From: Clostridium_AW sp040797845
GTDB lineage: Bacteria > Bacillota > Clostridia > Clostridiales > Clostridiaceae
Assembly: GCA_040797845.1 (NCBI GenBank)
Contig: JBFNFA010000014.1
Location: forward strand, 18,378 to 82,377
Length of the DNA stretch: 64,000 bases
Reading direction: 5' to 3'
The notes under the pieces were generated by a model. It ran no database searches. It saw only the letters and a program-made list of their open reading frames with translations, and had not been told where the DNA came from. How positions within the stretch are numbered: position 1 is the stretch's first letter; each line of letters opens with the position of its first letter. A program made the position numbers and the translations under genes. This document shows, piece after piece, positions 26,154 to 34,176 of this stretch.

Positions 26154-26912
26154 TTATAAATCTAGCTTCTCTCTTAATAAATATGAGGTTATGAAAAATA
26201 AGATTATAAAAATTATCGTGCTAAGAATTATACTTATTATATTTGCATTAGCTAAACCGTAAGTTATTTGAACAATTCCTTTTTCATACATTGTAATATT
26301 TTTTATATTATTAACTAGTGCATCTGGTAAATGCTTAATTATAAATACCTGTATATAGTTAAGAACAATAGAAGTTATTAAAAATATAATCCATGCAGCA
26401 ACTTTTCCTACTTTTATCTTTTTTGTAGCTACCTTCCCTAAAGTGATGGAAAAGTATATTACTGCTAAAAAGCTTAAATATCCAGCAATACTATTAACTA
26501 TAAACAATAAAATCAAATATGCAGGTATTTCTCTAATATACTCAAAAACATTAAAAGTTATATTAAAGTAATTAAGTACAAAAAACGAATTTACCAAGAA
26601 AACAATTGCAAATTGAATAAATGAAGCTATGAATTTTGATCCTAATATAACATTAGTAGATTTCGGTATAGTATATATTAAATATGAAGTATCTTCATAT
26701 ATATCCTTGCTAAATAGCTTTATATTCCATATTAATGTTATAACTGCACTTCCAAATGCAATTAAATTTATAAATACAATAACTAAGGCTTTCTCATCAA
26801 AAATATCTACTCCCTTTATTAATAACAACATTTGAAAGAATAGTATAACTAATATTAATCCTATAACATCTTTAATATATCCCTTAATTTCATATTTTAT
26901 AAGATTTCCCAT
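26154..26912 (-). CDS. ABC-2 type membrane permease
   Basis: A 252-residue membrane protein with six hydrophobic segments (near residues 12-30, 45-65, 95-120, 135-160, 175-192 and 222-245). The SYLIYTIPKS motif after the second segment is common in YtrF/BcrB-like ABC-2 permeases. It is the membrane part of the exporter encoded with the ATPase gene directly upstream, whose stop overlaps its start. Export substrate unknown; such YtrA-controlled systems often answer cell-wall antibiotics. Confidence 0.82.
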   Translation of the reverse strand: MGNLIKYEIKGYIKDVIGLILVILFFQMLLLIKGVDIFDEKALVIVFINLIAFGSAVITLIWNIKLFSKDIYEDTSYLIYTIPKSTNVILGSKFIASFIQFAIVFLVNSFFVLNYFNITFNVFEYIREIPAYLILLFIVNSIAGYLSFLAVIYFSITLGKVATKKIKVGKVAAWIIFLITSIVLNYIQVFIIKHLPDALVNNIKNITMYEKGIVQITYGLANANIISIILSTIIFIILFFITSYLLREKLDL

Positions 26913-27607
26913 TATTTAAATACCTCCCTGTACATTTCATCAATGGATTTACTTTCCTCAATTCTCAATTCTTCTGCATCTCCTGAAAGTACAATACTGC
27001 CATCGGATATAAAATATACATAGTCAAACAGCCTCTCTATATCTCTTACCAAATGAGTAGTGACTACCATTGAACTATCTTCACTATAATTATCAATAAT
27101 GGCATCTAATATTTTTTCTCTTGTAGTTGGATCTACTCCCCCTAATGGTTCGTCTAAAATATATAACTTTGCCTTTCTTGATAAAGTTAATGTTAAATAA
27201 AGCTTTTCTGCCATCCCTTTCGAAAGGGATGAAATCTTCATATCTTCATTTAAATTCATAAATTTTAATAGTTCTTTACATTTTTCCATTTGAAAATCTT
27301 CATAAAAATCCTTATAAAATTCAATAGAATCCTTTATTTTCATCCATTTATATAGATAATCCTTATCTGGCAAATAAGAAACTATAGATCTTGTGTGTAT
27401 ATCTGGCTTATGTCCATCTATTAAAATGTCTCCTGAAGTAGGTTTTAATATACCTGAGGCTATTTTTAAAAAAGTTGTTTTCCCACTGCCATTTGGTCCC
27501 AGTAATCCAACTATCTTTCCTTTAGGAATTTCAATACTTATTCCATCTAATGCTCTTTTACCCATATAGGTTTTAACCAAATTCTCTGTTCTCAATATAT
27601 TATCCAT
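26912..27607 (-). CDS. ABC transporter ATP-binding protein
   Basis: A 231-residue ABC ATPase: Walker A GLLGPNGSGKTTFLK, signature SSLSKGMAEKLYLTLTLSRKAKLYILDEP (signature LSKGM variant and Walker B), and the H-loop VVTTHLV. It overlaps both the upstream gntR stop and the downstream permease start by one base, giving a tightly coupled three-gene operon. It resembles YtrB-type exporters. Confidence 0.93.
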   Translation of the reverse strand: MDNILRTENLVKTYMGKRALDGISIEIPKGKIVGLLGPNGSGKTTFLKIASGILKPTSGDILIDGHKPDIHTRSIVSYLPDKDYLYKWMKIKDSIEFYKDFYEDFQMEKCKELLKFMNLNEDMKISSLSKGMAEKLYLTLTLSRKAKLYILDEPLGGVDPTTREKILDAIIDNYSEDSSMVVTTHLVRDIERLFDYVYFISDGSIVLSGDAEELRIEESKSIDEMYREVFK

Positions 27608-27978
27608 TATTTATCCCCCTCTTTTAAATTTTCCTCAACAACTTTTACTATTTCTTTTTCTGTAAAACCTATATTTTTCATTCTATCTATAAATGAACTT
27701 ATAACTTCTTTTGCCATATCCTTCTTTAATATTTCTATCATTTTACTATCCTCCTTAACAAAAGTTCCCATTCCCCTCTGGGTATAAGTAATGCCCTCTC
27801 TTTCTAATTCTTGATAAGCTCTTTGTAATGTATTAGGATTTACCTTCAAAGCTGAAGCCATTTCCCTTACAGAAGGTAGCTTATCTCCAGGTTTTATTTT
27901 TCCTGAGATTATATTTTCTTTTATATAGTCCATTATTTGAATATATATAGGATTTTTCCCATCAAATCTAGTATCCAT
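27607..27978 (-). CDS. GntR-family repressor, YtrA type
   Basis: A 123-residue regulator: N-terminal winged helix (IYIQIMDYIKENIISGKIKPGDKLPSVREMASALKVNPNTLQRAYQELEREGITYTQRGMGTFVKED) and a short helical C-terminal dimerisation tail of about 45 residues, as in the YtrA subfamily. It heads the ABC operon and probably represses it: a 52-base perfect palindrome covers its promoter. GGAGGT precedes the ATG. Confidence 0.93.
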   Translation of the reverse strand: MDTRFDGKNPIYIQIMDYIKENIISGKIKPGDKLPSVREMASALKVNPNTLQRAYQELEREGITYTQRGMGTFVKEDSKMIEILKKDMAKEVISSFIDRMKNIGFTEKEIVKVVEENLKEGDK

Positions 27979-27988
27979 ATTTACCTCC

Positions 27989-28040
27989 TTACCTATTGTT
28001 CTAGTGTATTAATTAAATAGTACACTAGAACAATAGGTAA
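27989..28040 (-). promoter_or_regulatory. GntR operator palindrome over the operon promoter
   Basis: Two exact 20-base inverted arms (TTACCTATTGTTCTAGTGTA and its complement) flank a 12-base spacer. On the minus strand TTGACT (28045-28040), a 17-base spacer and TACTAT (28022-28017) form a sigma-A promoter that lies inside the palindrome, so repressor binding would block polymerase. Confidence 0.85.
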
Positions 28041-28134
28041 GTCAATAGATTTAAATAAATTATTTCTTAAATAAAATAAATGATATAATTGTTATAAAAT
28101 AAGTTGTAAAAAATAAAAAAGTTTATGAATCAAA

Positions 28135-28194
28135 GGGAGGTGAACTTTAGTGAGAGTTTATTATTGCAATACCTTCTCTCACTAAAGATAAAAT
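28135..28194 (+). promoter_or_regulatory. birA leader: ribosome site, hairpin and 11-codon leader frame
   Basis: A strong GGGAGGTGA lies about 52 bases before the birA ATG. Between them CTTTAGTGAGAG (28145-28156) and CTCTCACTAAAG (28176-28187) form a perfect 12-bp hairpin. Folding would bring the ribosome site to about 8 bases from the ATG. A leader frame GTG...TAA at 28150-28185 (MRVYYCNTFSH) also fits the same ribosome site. Confidence 0.6.
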
Positions 28195-29181
28195 ATGAAA
28201 GAAGCAATACTTGATTTGATTAAAAATAATGAAGATGAATATATTTCTGGTCAATTTATTAGCGAAAAACTAGGAGTTTCAAGAACCGCTATTTGGAAAT
28301 ATATTAATATTTTAAAAGAAGAGGGATATGAAATAGAGTCAATTTCAAAAAAAGGATATAAACTCTTATCTTCTCCAGATGTATTAACCTTTGAAGAACT
28401 TAAGGGACTTCTTAATACGGAATATATAGGTAAAAAAATAATTCATTTTCACAGTATTGATTCTACAAATAAACAAGCTAAAGAATTAGCTTCATTAGGA
28501 GAAACAAATGGCACTGTATTAATTAGCGAAGAACAAACTGGTGGAAAAGGACGTTTAGGAAGAACATGGATATCTCCTAAAGGTAAAGGTATATGGCTCA
28601 CAATAATACTAACTCCTGATATGGAACCAATGGAAGTACCTAAAATCACCCAAATTGCAGCAGCAGCCCTATGTTCTTCTTTAAGAGAGATAGGCGCTGA
28701 TGTCTACATTAAATGGCCAAATGATATAATTGTAGATAGTAGAAAAGTTTGTGGAATACTTACAGAAATGAGTTGTGAATTAAATAGAGTTAATTATATA
28801 GTTTTAGGCATAGGTATAAATGCTAATTTAGATGATTGTGACTTTAACGAAGAAGTAAAGGATAAGGCTACCTCTATTAAAATACAAATGAATAAAAAAA
28901 TATCACGAAAAATTTTAACTGCTAAAGTATTAAATAATTTTGAAATTTTTTATGAGGATTTTTTAATAAACAAAGATTTATCTAAAAGCTTAGAAATATG
29001 CAAAAGATACTCTGTGGTTTTAGGTAGAGAAATTAGAATAATAAACAGAAATGAGGAATACTTAGCTAAAGCGATAGACATTGACTCAGAAGGAAGGTTG
29101 ATTATTGAAACTTCTGATGGAAACTCCTGTCCTATATTTTCCGGAGAAATTTCCATCAGGGGGTTAAATGGGTATATATAA
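28195..29181 (+). CDS. birA: Biotin-protein ligase / biotin operon repressor BirA
   Basis: Bifunctional protein. It activates biotin and attaches it to carboxylases, and with biotinyl-AMP it represses biotin genes. Residues 1-60 are a winged helix (GQFISEKLGVSRTAIWKYINILKEEGYEI), so it is a regulatory type. The ligase core has EEQTGGKGRLGRTW (biotin/ATP loop), KWPNDI and GIGINAN, and the C-terminal SH3-like domain ends near ISIRG. Length 328 residues. The convergent bioY gene has a typical BirA operator. No ribosome site is directly next to the ATG; see the leader element. Confidence 0.96.
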   Translation: MKEAILDLIKNNEDEYISGQFISEKLGVSRTAIWKYINILKEEGYEIESISKKGYKLLSSPDVLTFEELKGLLNTEYIGKKIIHFHSIDSTNKQAKELASLGETNGTVLISEEQTGGKGRLGRTWISPKGKGIWLTIILTPDMEPMEVPKITQIAAAALCSSLREIGADVYIKWPNDIIVDSRKVCGILTEMSCELNRVNYIVLGIGINANLDDCDFNEEVKDKATSIKIQMNKKISRKILTAKVLNNFEIFYEDFLINKDLSKSLEICKRYSVVLGREIRIINRNEEYLAKAIDIDSEGRLIIETSDGNSCPIFSGEISIRGLNGYI

Positions 29182-29185
29182 AAAG

Positions 29186-29737
29186 CTATACTTTTAAGTA
29201 GAATCTATGTTTTAATATTCTTTCTCCCAATAAAGCAGTAACTATGCATTTTAAAATATCTCCAGGCAAAAAAGCTATTAGTCCCATATTTAAAGCCTTA
29301 TTAATTGTTATATTTACACCACTTACGTATTTTAGTATAAAGTAAAGATAAGGTACTCCTACTAGATACATTACAAATAATCCTGCAATGCAGGCTAAAA
29401 AAATCTTTTTAAAGCTTATATTTCCTTTACCTTCTACAATTTTCCCGATGACATAGGAAGCAAATACAAAGCCAATTATATATCCGAAAGAAGGTTTAAA
29501 TATATAATTAAATCCTCCACCTTCTGTAAATATAGGTACTCCAAAAAGTCCAATAAGCAAGTACATCAATTGAGAAAGTGAGCCGTATTTACTTCCCAAA
29601 AGTATTCCAGCTAATGCTGTAAATAAAAATTGTATGGTAATAGGTGCTGGGGCAATGGGAATTTTAATAAAAGCTCCTATAGCTGTTAATGCAGTAAAAA
29701 GTGATATGGTTATAATGTTTTTAGTACCAATTTTCAT
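29186..29737 (-). CDS. bioY: Biotin transporter BioY
   Basis: S-component of the ECF-type biotin uptake system, a small integral membrane protein with about six membrane helices. Seen: IPIAPAPITIQFLFTALAGILLGSKYG near the N-terminus, GVPIFTEGGGFNYIFKPSFGYIIGF (the conserved biotin-site region) and GVPYLYFI. Length 183 residues from the ATG that follows AAGGGGGAG; an upstream in-frame ATG is less likely. It is monocistronic and probably repressed by BirA from an operator just upstream. It needs the general EcfAAT module, not encoded here, or works alone. Confidence 0.96.
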   Translation of the reverse strand: MKIGTKNIITISLFTALTAIGAFIKIPIAPAPITIQFLFTALAGILLGSKYGSLSQLMYLLIGLFGVPIFTEGGGFNYIFKPSFGYIIGFVFASYVIGKIVEGKGNISFKKIFLACIAGLFVMYLVGVPYLYFILKYVSGVNITINKALNMGLIAFLPGDILKCIVTALLGERILKHRFYLKV

Positions 29738-29753
29738 ACTTCTCCCCCTTATC

Positions 29754-29787
29754 ATTGTTAACCTTAATTCATTATATAGTTAACAAT
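29754..29787 (-). promoter_or_regulatory. BirA operator upstream of bioY
   Basis: ATTGTTAAC and GTTAACAAT, an exact 9-bp inverted repeat with a 16-base spacer, match the known Firmicute BirA site. TTGACA on the minus strand (29811-29806) lies just upstream, with a -10 overlapping the first arm, so BirA would block the promoter. Confidence 0.93.
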
Positions 29788-29825
29788 AATATTAATATTC
29801 TATTTTGTCAAGTAAGATTAATAAT

Positions 29826-29864
29826 AAAAGTGCCTTAAAGGGCAGCTTCCTTTAAGGCACTTTT
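29826..29864 (-). terminator. Terminator overlapping end of ECF-like sigma gene
   Basis: A perfect 16-bp stem (AAAAGTGCCTTAAAGG and its complement) with a 7-base loop, followed on the minus strand by TTTTATTATTA. The right arm and loop lie within the last codons of the sigma gene, so coding and termination signals overlap. Confidence 0.85.
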
Positions 29865-30290
29865 ATATATATCTATAGTTTTTCTATATCTCTCTTTTAT
29901 ATTATTTTCATTTATATCTAGTACTTCACTAATATCTTCGTATGTTAAATCTTTTTTCAATGACTTAAGAACCACAATACACCTATCCTTACAATCTAAC
30001 GTAGATAAGATATCTACGCTTTTCACTTTATTATTTTTAGAATATAAGTTACATTTATCTATTGCGATTTTTAAAATCCAGTTGAAAAATTTACAATTAA
30101 AATTATATTTATATAAATCCTCATATGCACGAATAAAAACTTCCTTACAAATTTTCATAGCGTCGTAATTATTCCCTATAAGGTTATATATTAAAATAAA
30201 AATTATTTTTTCATACTTATCAACTATGTCACCAAATTTGTCAACTTCTCCATTTAATATATCTTTCACTAAAGCTACATCCTCAAACAT
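29835..30290 (-). CDS. ECF-like RNA polymerase sigma factor, short
   Basis: A 151-residue sigma-70 family protein. Residues 10-75 fit region 2 (FGDIVDKYEKIIFILIYNLIGNNYDAMKICKEVFIRAYEDLYKYN ... FFNWILKIAIDKC), and residues 100-145 fit a short region 4 helix-turn-helix (LTYEDISEVLDINENNIKERYRKTIDIYKSAL). No anti-sigma gene is next to it. Its gene stands alone; the target regulon is unknown. A GGGGGATT site precedes the ATG. Confidence 0.82.
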   Translation of the reverse strand: MFEDVALVKDILNGEVDKFGDIVDKYEKIIFILIYNLIGNNYDAMKICKEVFIRAYEDLYKYNFNCKFFNWILKIAIDKCNLYSKNNKVKSVDILSTLDCKDRCIVVLKSLKKDLTYEDISEVLDINENNIKERYRKTIDIYKSALKEAAL

Positions 30291-30368
30291 AATAATCCCC
30301 CTTTAATTATATGATAATATCAAATGAGAATTTTTGGGTAACAAATAAGTAACAAAGTCGTAAACAAA

Positions 30369-31010
30369 TTATTTTATTGAGTTTTTAGGGCAAACAAAAC
30401 TACACTGTTTACATTGTATACAATCATAGTGATCTATAGTTCCATTTTCTTTATAATTATAAGGAACTATACCCATTGGACATTTTTTTTCGCATAATTT
30501 ACATGTGACACAACTATCATTTATCTTTAATGAATTTTTATTTCCTCTAAATTTCGTAATAAATGCAGCAATACTTCCCATGGGGCAAAAGTTACACCAA
30601 ATTCTACTATTATATGAAAAAGATAAAGTAATCCCTATTAAGGTTGTAACCACTATCATTCTATAAAATAATAATCCTATTCCATAAAAATCTCCCCAAT
30701 TACTATACAATCCTCTCCCAAAAATAGTGAACATAGTAACAATCACTATAAACCTAAAATAACCACTTTTTAAAAATTTAGAAGTTTTATTTCCTTTAGC
30801 GACTCTGGATAACAATCTGTCATAGAAATTTCCCCTCGGACATAAATTCCCACACCAATATCTTCCTTTGCCTAATAAAGATAAAAGTATTGGTGATATC
30901 ATACATATTACTGCTACAATAGCAAATCTAAAATCAAACAACCCCAAAACTACGAACGTTAAGAATATTAGATATGAATATCTACTCCAAAATTTTTTCA
31001 ATTTATTCAT
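30369..31010 (-). CDS. NapH/CcoG-like 4Fe-4S membrane ferredoxin
   Basis: A 213-residue membrane protein with about four membrane segments. Two CxxxCP motifs on the inner side (WCGNLCPRG, WCNFCPMG) are typical of NapH-like proteins, and the C-terminal soluble part carries two 4Fe-4S clusters (CVTCKLCEKKCP, CIQCKQCSFVCP). Such proteins pass electrons between quinol or other donors and a partner enzyme. I choose the ATG after GGAGGAG; an in-frame ATG 21 bases earlier is possible. The promoter holds an ATACC/GGTAT palindrome like those of CsoR-family sites. Partner unknown. Confidence 0.87.
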   Translation of the reverse strand: MNKLKKFWSRYSYLIFLTFVVLGLFDFRFAIVAVICMISPILLSLLGKGRYWCGNLCPRGNFYDRLLSRVAKGNKTSKFLKSGYFRFIVIVTMFTIFGRGLYSNWGDFYGIGLLFYRMIVVTTLIGITLSFSYNSRIWCNFCPMGSIAAFITKFRGNKNSLKINDSCVTCKLCEKKCPMGIVPYNYKENGTIDHYDCIQCKQCSFVCPKNSIK

Positions 31011-31025
31011 GCTAGACTCCTCCTT

Positions 31026-31045
31026 TACCATACCCCTGTATGGTA
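31026..31045 (-). promoter_or_regulatory. Palindrome in promoter of NapH-like gene (CsoR/CstR-like site?)
   Basis: TACCATAC and GTATGGTA are exact 8-bp inverted arms around CCCT, and within them ATACC-N7-GGTAT resembles CsoR/CstR-family operators. It lies immediately upstream of the ribosome site. Confidence 0.5.
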
Positions 31046-31141
31046 TATAATATACTGCAAAAAGAATTTTGTCAACAAAAATTTATATTTTATGTTTTAT
31101 TGGATAAAATAATATTGACATTTGCAAGAGGAGGAAACCTT

Positions 31142-31312
31142 ATGGATAATAATAAAAATCATTTAAAAACCGATCATAAAAGTAATGCTGAGCTAAGAAA
31201 AATGTTTCCGAAGGATGGGGCTAATATAGGTATAAAAAATGGTGAAAAGATTGGTTCTCATGAAAATGGAGCTAAATTTACCAAGCGTTCAAAGCTTTCT
31301 CATAATAATTAA
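31142..31312 (+). CDS. Small basic protein, unknown
   Basis: A 56-residue hydrophilic protein (starts MDNNKNHLKTDHKSNAE) rich in Lys, Asn and His and with a Gly-rich middle (DGANIGIKNGEKIGSHENG). No membrane segment and no domain that I recognise. A strong GAGGAGG site stands 8 bases before the ATG, which supports a true gene; an ATG 102 bases upstream in frame has none. It may be a spore or nucleic-acid-associated protein, but that is only a guess from composition. Confidence 0.55.
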   Translation: MDNNKNHLKTDHKSNAELRKMFPKDGANIGIKNGEKIGSHENGAKFTKRSKLSHNN

Positions 31313-31391
31313 AAATTGCGAAATAAAACTATCTATATCAAATTAATTTACTAATTATAGTTTTACAAACATACTTATAACTCCAAAGCAT

Positions 31392-31455
31392 AGAGCTAAG
31401 CAATTAGTGAAGCCACTCCAATAAAAAGTCGCTATTTCACTCCCTGCTTAGCTCT
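31392..31455. repeat. Long bulged hairpin, possible interspersed repeat or small RNA
   Basis: AGAGCTAAGCA/TGCTTAGCTCT (11 bp), AGTGAA/TTCACT (6 bp) and AGCCACT/AGTCGCT (one mismatch) stack around a 9-base loop. No T-run follows, so it is not a normal terminator. It fills the gap between two plus-strand small genes. Confidence 0.55.
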
Positions 31456-31587
31456 TAACATTTTACAGAATGCACGTGATTAAAATTTCCATGGCATTTT
31501 TTTTATTTTACCCCAATACTTATAAACATTACAAATATTATGCTATAATTGTAATATATATTTTATAGAAATTAAGGGGGTAATTTT

Positions 31588-31920
31588 ATGCGAATAGGAT
31601 TCATATTATCATTAATATTTGCTATAATCGTTACTATTTTTGCTATACAAAATTCTGCAGTTATAACTGTTAATTTTCTTTTTACTAAAGTCGAAATATC
31701 CCTTGCCTTAATAATATTTATTTCTGCTATTATTGGAGCGATAATTGTAACTTTTTTAGGTTTAAGAAGAGAATTAAGTTTAAAGCATAATAATAAAGCA
31801 TTATCTACTAAGATTGCTGAAGTTGAAAAAGAAAATTCTCTTTTAAAAATAGAAATAGACAACTTAAAAGAAAGTAATAATACTATTATAGAAGAAGTTT
31901 CTATAGACAAAAATTCATAA
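31588..31920 (+). CDS. LapA-family membrane protein
   Basis: A 110-residue protein with two membrane helices (about residues 4-20 and 38-58) joined by NSAVITVNFLFTKVEISLALIIF, the hallmark of the LapA/DUF1049 domain, then a coiled coil (about 65-105: KIAEVEKENSLLKIEIDNLKESN). In E. coli LapA helps control lipopolysaccharide; in Gram-positive bacteria the role is unknown. AAGGGGG precedes the ATG. It has its own terminator. Confidence 0.85.
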   Translation: MRIGFILSLIFAIIVTIFAIQNSAVITVNFLFTKVEISLALIIFISAIIGAIIVTFLGLRRELSLKHNNKALSTKIAEVEKENSLLKIEIDNLKESNNTIIEEVSIDKNS

Positions 31921-31938
31921 AAAAGTTCCTGTAAAATA

Positions 31939-31976
31939 AAAACAGTTTCATATCTAATTAGGTATGAAACTGTTTT
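31939..31976. terminator. Bidirectional terminator
   Basis: A perfect 14-bp stem (AAAACAGTTTCATA) with a 10-base loop between the LapA-like gene and the convergent histidine kinase gene, with T-rich flanks on both sides. Confidence 0.85.
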
Positions 31977-31979
31977 AAT

Positions 31980-33404
31980 TTATTTATTTAATACTATTGT
32001 AAATTTACATCCTTTATCTATGTCACTCTCTAAATACACTCTTCCACCATGCTTTTCTACAATAGTTTTAGTTATTGTTAATCCTAATCCGGTTCCTCCA
32101 CTCCTAGAGTTTCTTGATGTATCTACTCTAACAAACGGATTAAATATATCCTCAGATAAATCCTTAGGTATACCTATACCGTTATCTTGTACTACAATTT
32201 TTACTATATTTTCAAACTCTTCAACCTCTATATTTAATTTAGTGTTAGGTGGATTATACCTTATACTATTAGATATTAAATTTCCAATAGCTCTATCCAA
32301 ACTATAGTAATCAAAATTGGCATATATAGCCTTTTCAGGTATTGCAAAATTATATTCTATGTTTTTTTCTTCCATGGTAGGTATATATATAGCAATTAAT
32401 TCTCTTAAGAATTCGCAAATGTTTTCCTTCTTTAAACTTAATTCGAAATCTATACTCTCAAATTTAGATAACTCAAATAAATCAGTAATTAAATCATTTA
32501 TTCTTATACTATTTTTTTCTATTATATTTAAATATTTGATTCTTTCTTCCTCATCTAAGTTGTGATTATTCACTAATAGATTTGAATATCCCCTTATACT
32601 TACTAAAGGATTTTTCAAATCATGAGAAATGTCCATTATAAGTCTCCTTCTATTTTCTTCGGACTTCTCCTTTAACTTTCTTTCTTCCTCTATCTTTTCT
32701 ACCATTAGATTAAAAGCATACCCCAGATTCCCAAATTCATTTCTTGATCTAACATTTATTCTAGCAGAATAATCTCCTTTAGATATAGACTTAACTCCAT
32801 TCATAAGCTCCTTTAAAGGTTTAGTTAAATTTCTTGATGTTAATTTTGCATATATAATCATTATAATTGTAAATATTATTATATAAAGTAATATGGCCGT
32901 AATAAAAAACAATCTAACACTAATAAATACAGGTGATTTTTTTATTCCATTATTAAAATACTTATCATTAGGTAGATATACTAAAAGATAAAAATCATTC
33001 TCCTTATCATAAGCTATGGAGTATATGAACTTCTCTTGAGTAAACATATCTTGAGCAGACATTTTAATCAACATTTTATCTAATTCATCTCTAGAGTATT
33101 GTGATCTTTTTACTTCTGCTTTTCCCTTAGTATGTACCACCTTTAAATCTTTATCTAATATCTCAATCCATCCATTTACTTTCAATATTTCTTCTACGTC
33201 GATTTCCTTATATTCTTTAGAAATAATGTTTTCTGCTACTAATTTAGAATCTTCACTACTCATCATCATATTTATAGGAAAATATAAAGTAACCCACATA
33301 GCTATAGTTCCAAAAAAGAATACTAAAAATATAAAAAACATTATCAAACTAGATATTAAATAATTTTTCAACAATAAATTAGATATTTTTTTTCTAGCTC
33401 TCAT
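31980..33404 (-). CDS. Sensor histidine kinase
   Basis: A 474-residue membrane kinase: membrane segments at about residues 15-40 and 165-190, an extracytoplasmic domain between, HAMP (about 190-245), HisKA with LIMDISHDLKNPLVSIRGYS, and HATPase_c with NLISNSIRYN, DNGIGIP and GTGLGLTITK. It resembles the ResE/BaeS/VanS group. Its start overlaps the end of the response regulator gene by 11 bases. The signal is unknown. Confidence 0.93.
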   Translation of the reverse strand: MRARKKISNLLLKNYLISSLIMFFIFLVFFFGTIAMWVTLYFPINMMMSSEDSKLVAENIISKEYKEIDVEEILKVNGWIEILDKDLKVVHTKGKAEVKRSQYSRDELDKMLIKMSAQDMFTQEKFIYSIAYDKENDFYLLVYLPNDKYFNNGIKKSPVFISVRLFFITAILLYIIIFTIIMIIYAKLTSRNLTKPLKELMNGVKSISKGDYSARINVRSRNEFGNLGYAFNLMVEKIEEERKLKEKSEENRRRLIMDISHDLKNPLVSIRGYSNLLVNNHNLDEEERIKYLNIIEKNSIRINDLITDLFELSKFESIDFELSLKKENICEFLRELIAIYIPTMEEKNIEYNFAIPEKAIYANFDYYSLDRAIGNLISNSIRYNPPNTKLNIEVEEFENIVKIVVQDNGIGIPKDLSEDIFNPFVRVDTSRNSRSGGTGLGLTITKTIVEKHGGRVYLESDIDKGCKFTIVLNK

Positions 33405-34086
33405 ACTCTATTTTCTCCATTTTATACCCAATGCCTCTGATGGTTTTTAAATATTTAGGATCTTTAGGATTGTCTTCAATTTTATCTCTTATATGGCTTA
33501 TGTGAACCATTATAGTGTTGTCATCTTCATAGTATGGATCTCCCCATACATTTTCATATATTTGCTTTTTTGTGTGGACCCTTCCTATATTATCCATAAA
33601 CATTTCCAATATTTTATATTCTTTTGCATTTAAATCCAAATGAATATCATTTTTATAAACAGCGCAACTATCCTTATCTATTTTCAGCTCTCCATTGATT
33701 ATTTCATTTTTATGTGAAACTCCATACTTATAAGTTCTTCTAAGTAAAGCTTGAACTCTAGCTATAACTTCAATTGTATTAAATGGCTTTACTATATAAT
33801 CATCAGCACCAAGACCTAATCCTAATATTTTATCTCCTTCACCTAATCTTGCAGTTAAAAATATAACTGGAACTTCACTTTTTTCTCTTATCTTGTTTAG
33901 CACCTTAAACCCATCTAGCTTTGGTAACATTATATCTAATAATATTAAATCTACTTTATTATTTTCAAAGATCTTAATTGCCTCAATTCCATCTTCTGCT
34001 TCGTATACGTTATAACCTTCTTTTATTAAATGTAACTGTAATAGCTCTCTTATATCTTGTTCATCTTCTACTATTAGGATATTCAT
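33394..34086 (-). CDS. OmpR/PhoB-type response regulator
   Basis: A 230-residue regulator: receiver with EDEQD, phospho-acceptor Asp in LILLDIMLPKLDG, switch Thr in IFLTARLGEGD and Lys in YIVKPFNTIEV; C-terminal winged helix (LNAKEYKILEMFMDNIGRVHTKKQIYENVWG ... NTIMVHISHIRDKIE ... IRGIGYKME). It is the partner of the overlapping downstream kinase. AAGGGGG precedes the ATG. Targets unknown. Confidence 0.94.
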   Translation of the reverse strand: MNILIVEDEQDIRELLQLHLIKEGYNVYEAEDGIEAIKIFENNKVDLILLDIMLPKLDGFKVLNKIREKSEVPVIFLTARLGEGDKILGLGLGADDYIVKPFNTIEVIARVQALLRRTYKYGVSHKNEIINGELKIDKDSCAVYKNDIHLDLNAKEYKILEMFMDNIGRVHTKKQIYENVWGDPYYEDDNTIMVHISHIRDKIEDNPKDPKYLKTIRGIGYKMEKIEYES

Positions 34087-34124
34087 AATTCTGTCCCCCT
34101 TTTCTTATAATATTATATCACATC

Positions 34125-34158
34125 AAAACCCTATGCATACACTCATGCATAGGGTTTT
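34125..34158 (-). terminator. Terminator of chemoreceptor gene
   Basis: A perfect 14-bp stem (AAAACCCTATGCAT) with a 6-base loop, between the chemoreceptor gene and the response regulator gene, 18 bases after the chemoreceptor stop codon. Confidence 0.82.
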
Positions 34159-34176
34159 AATAGTTTTATTCTGGTA

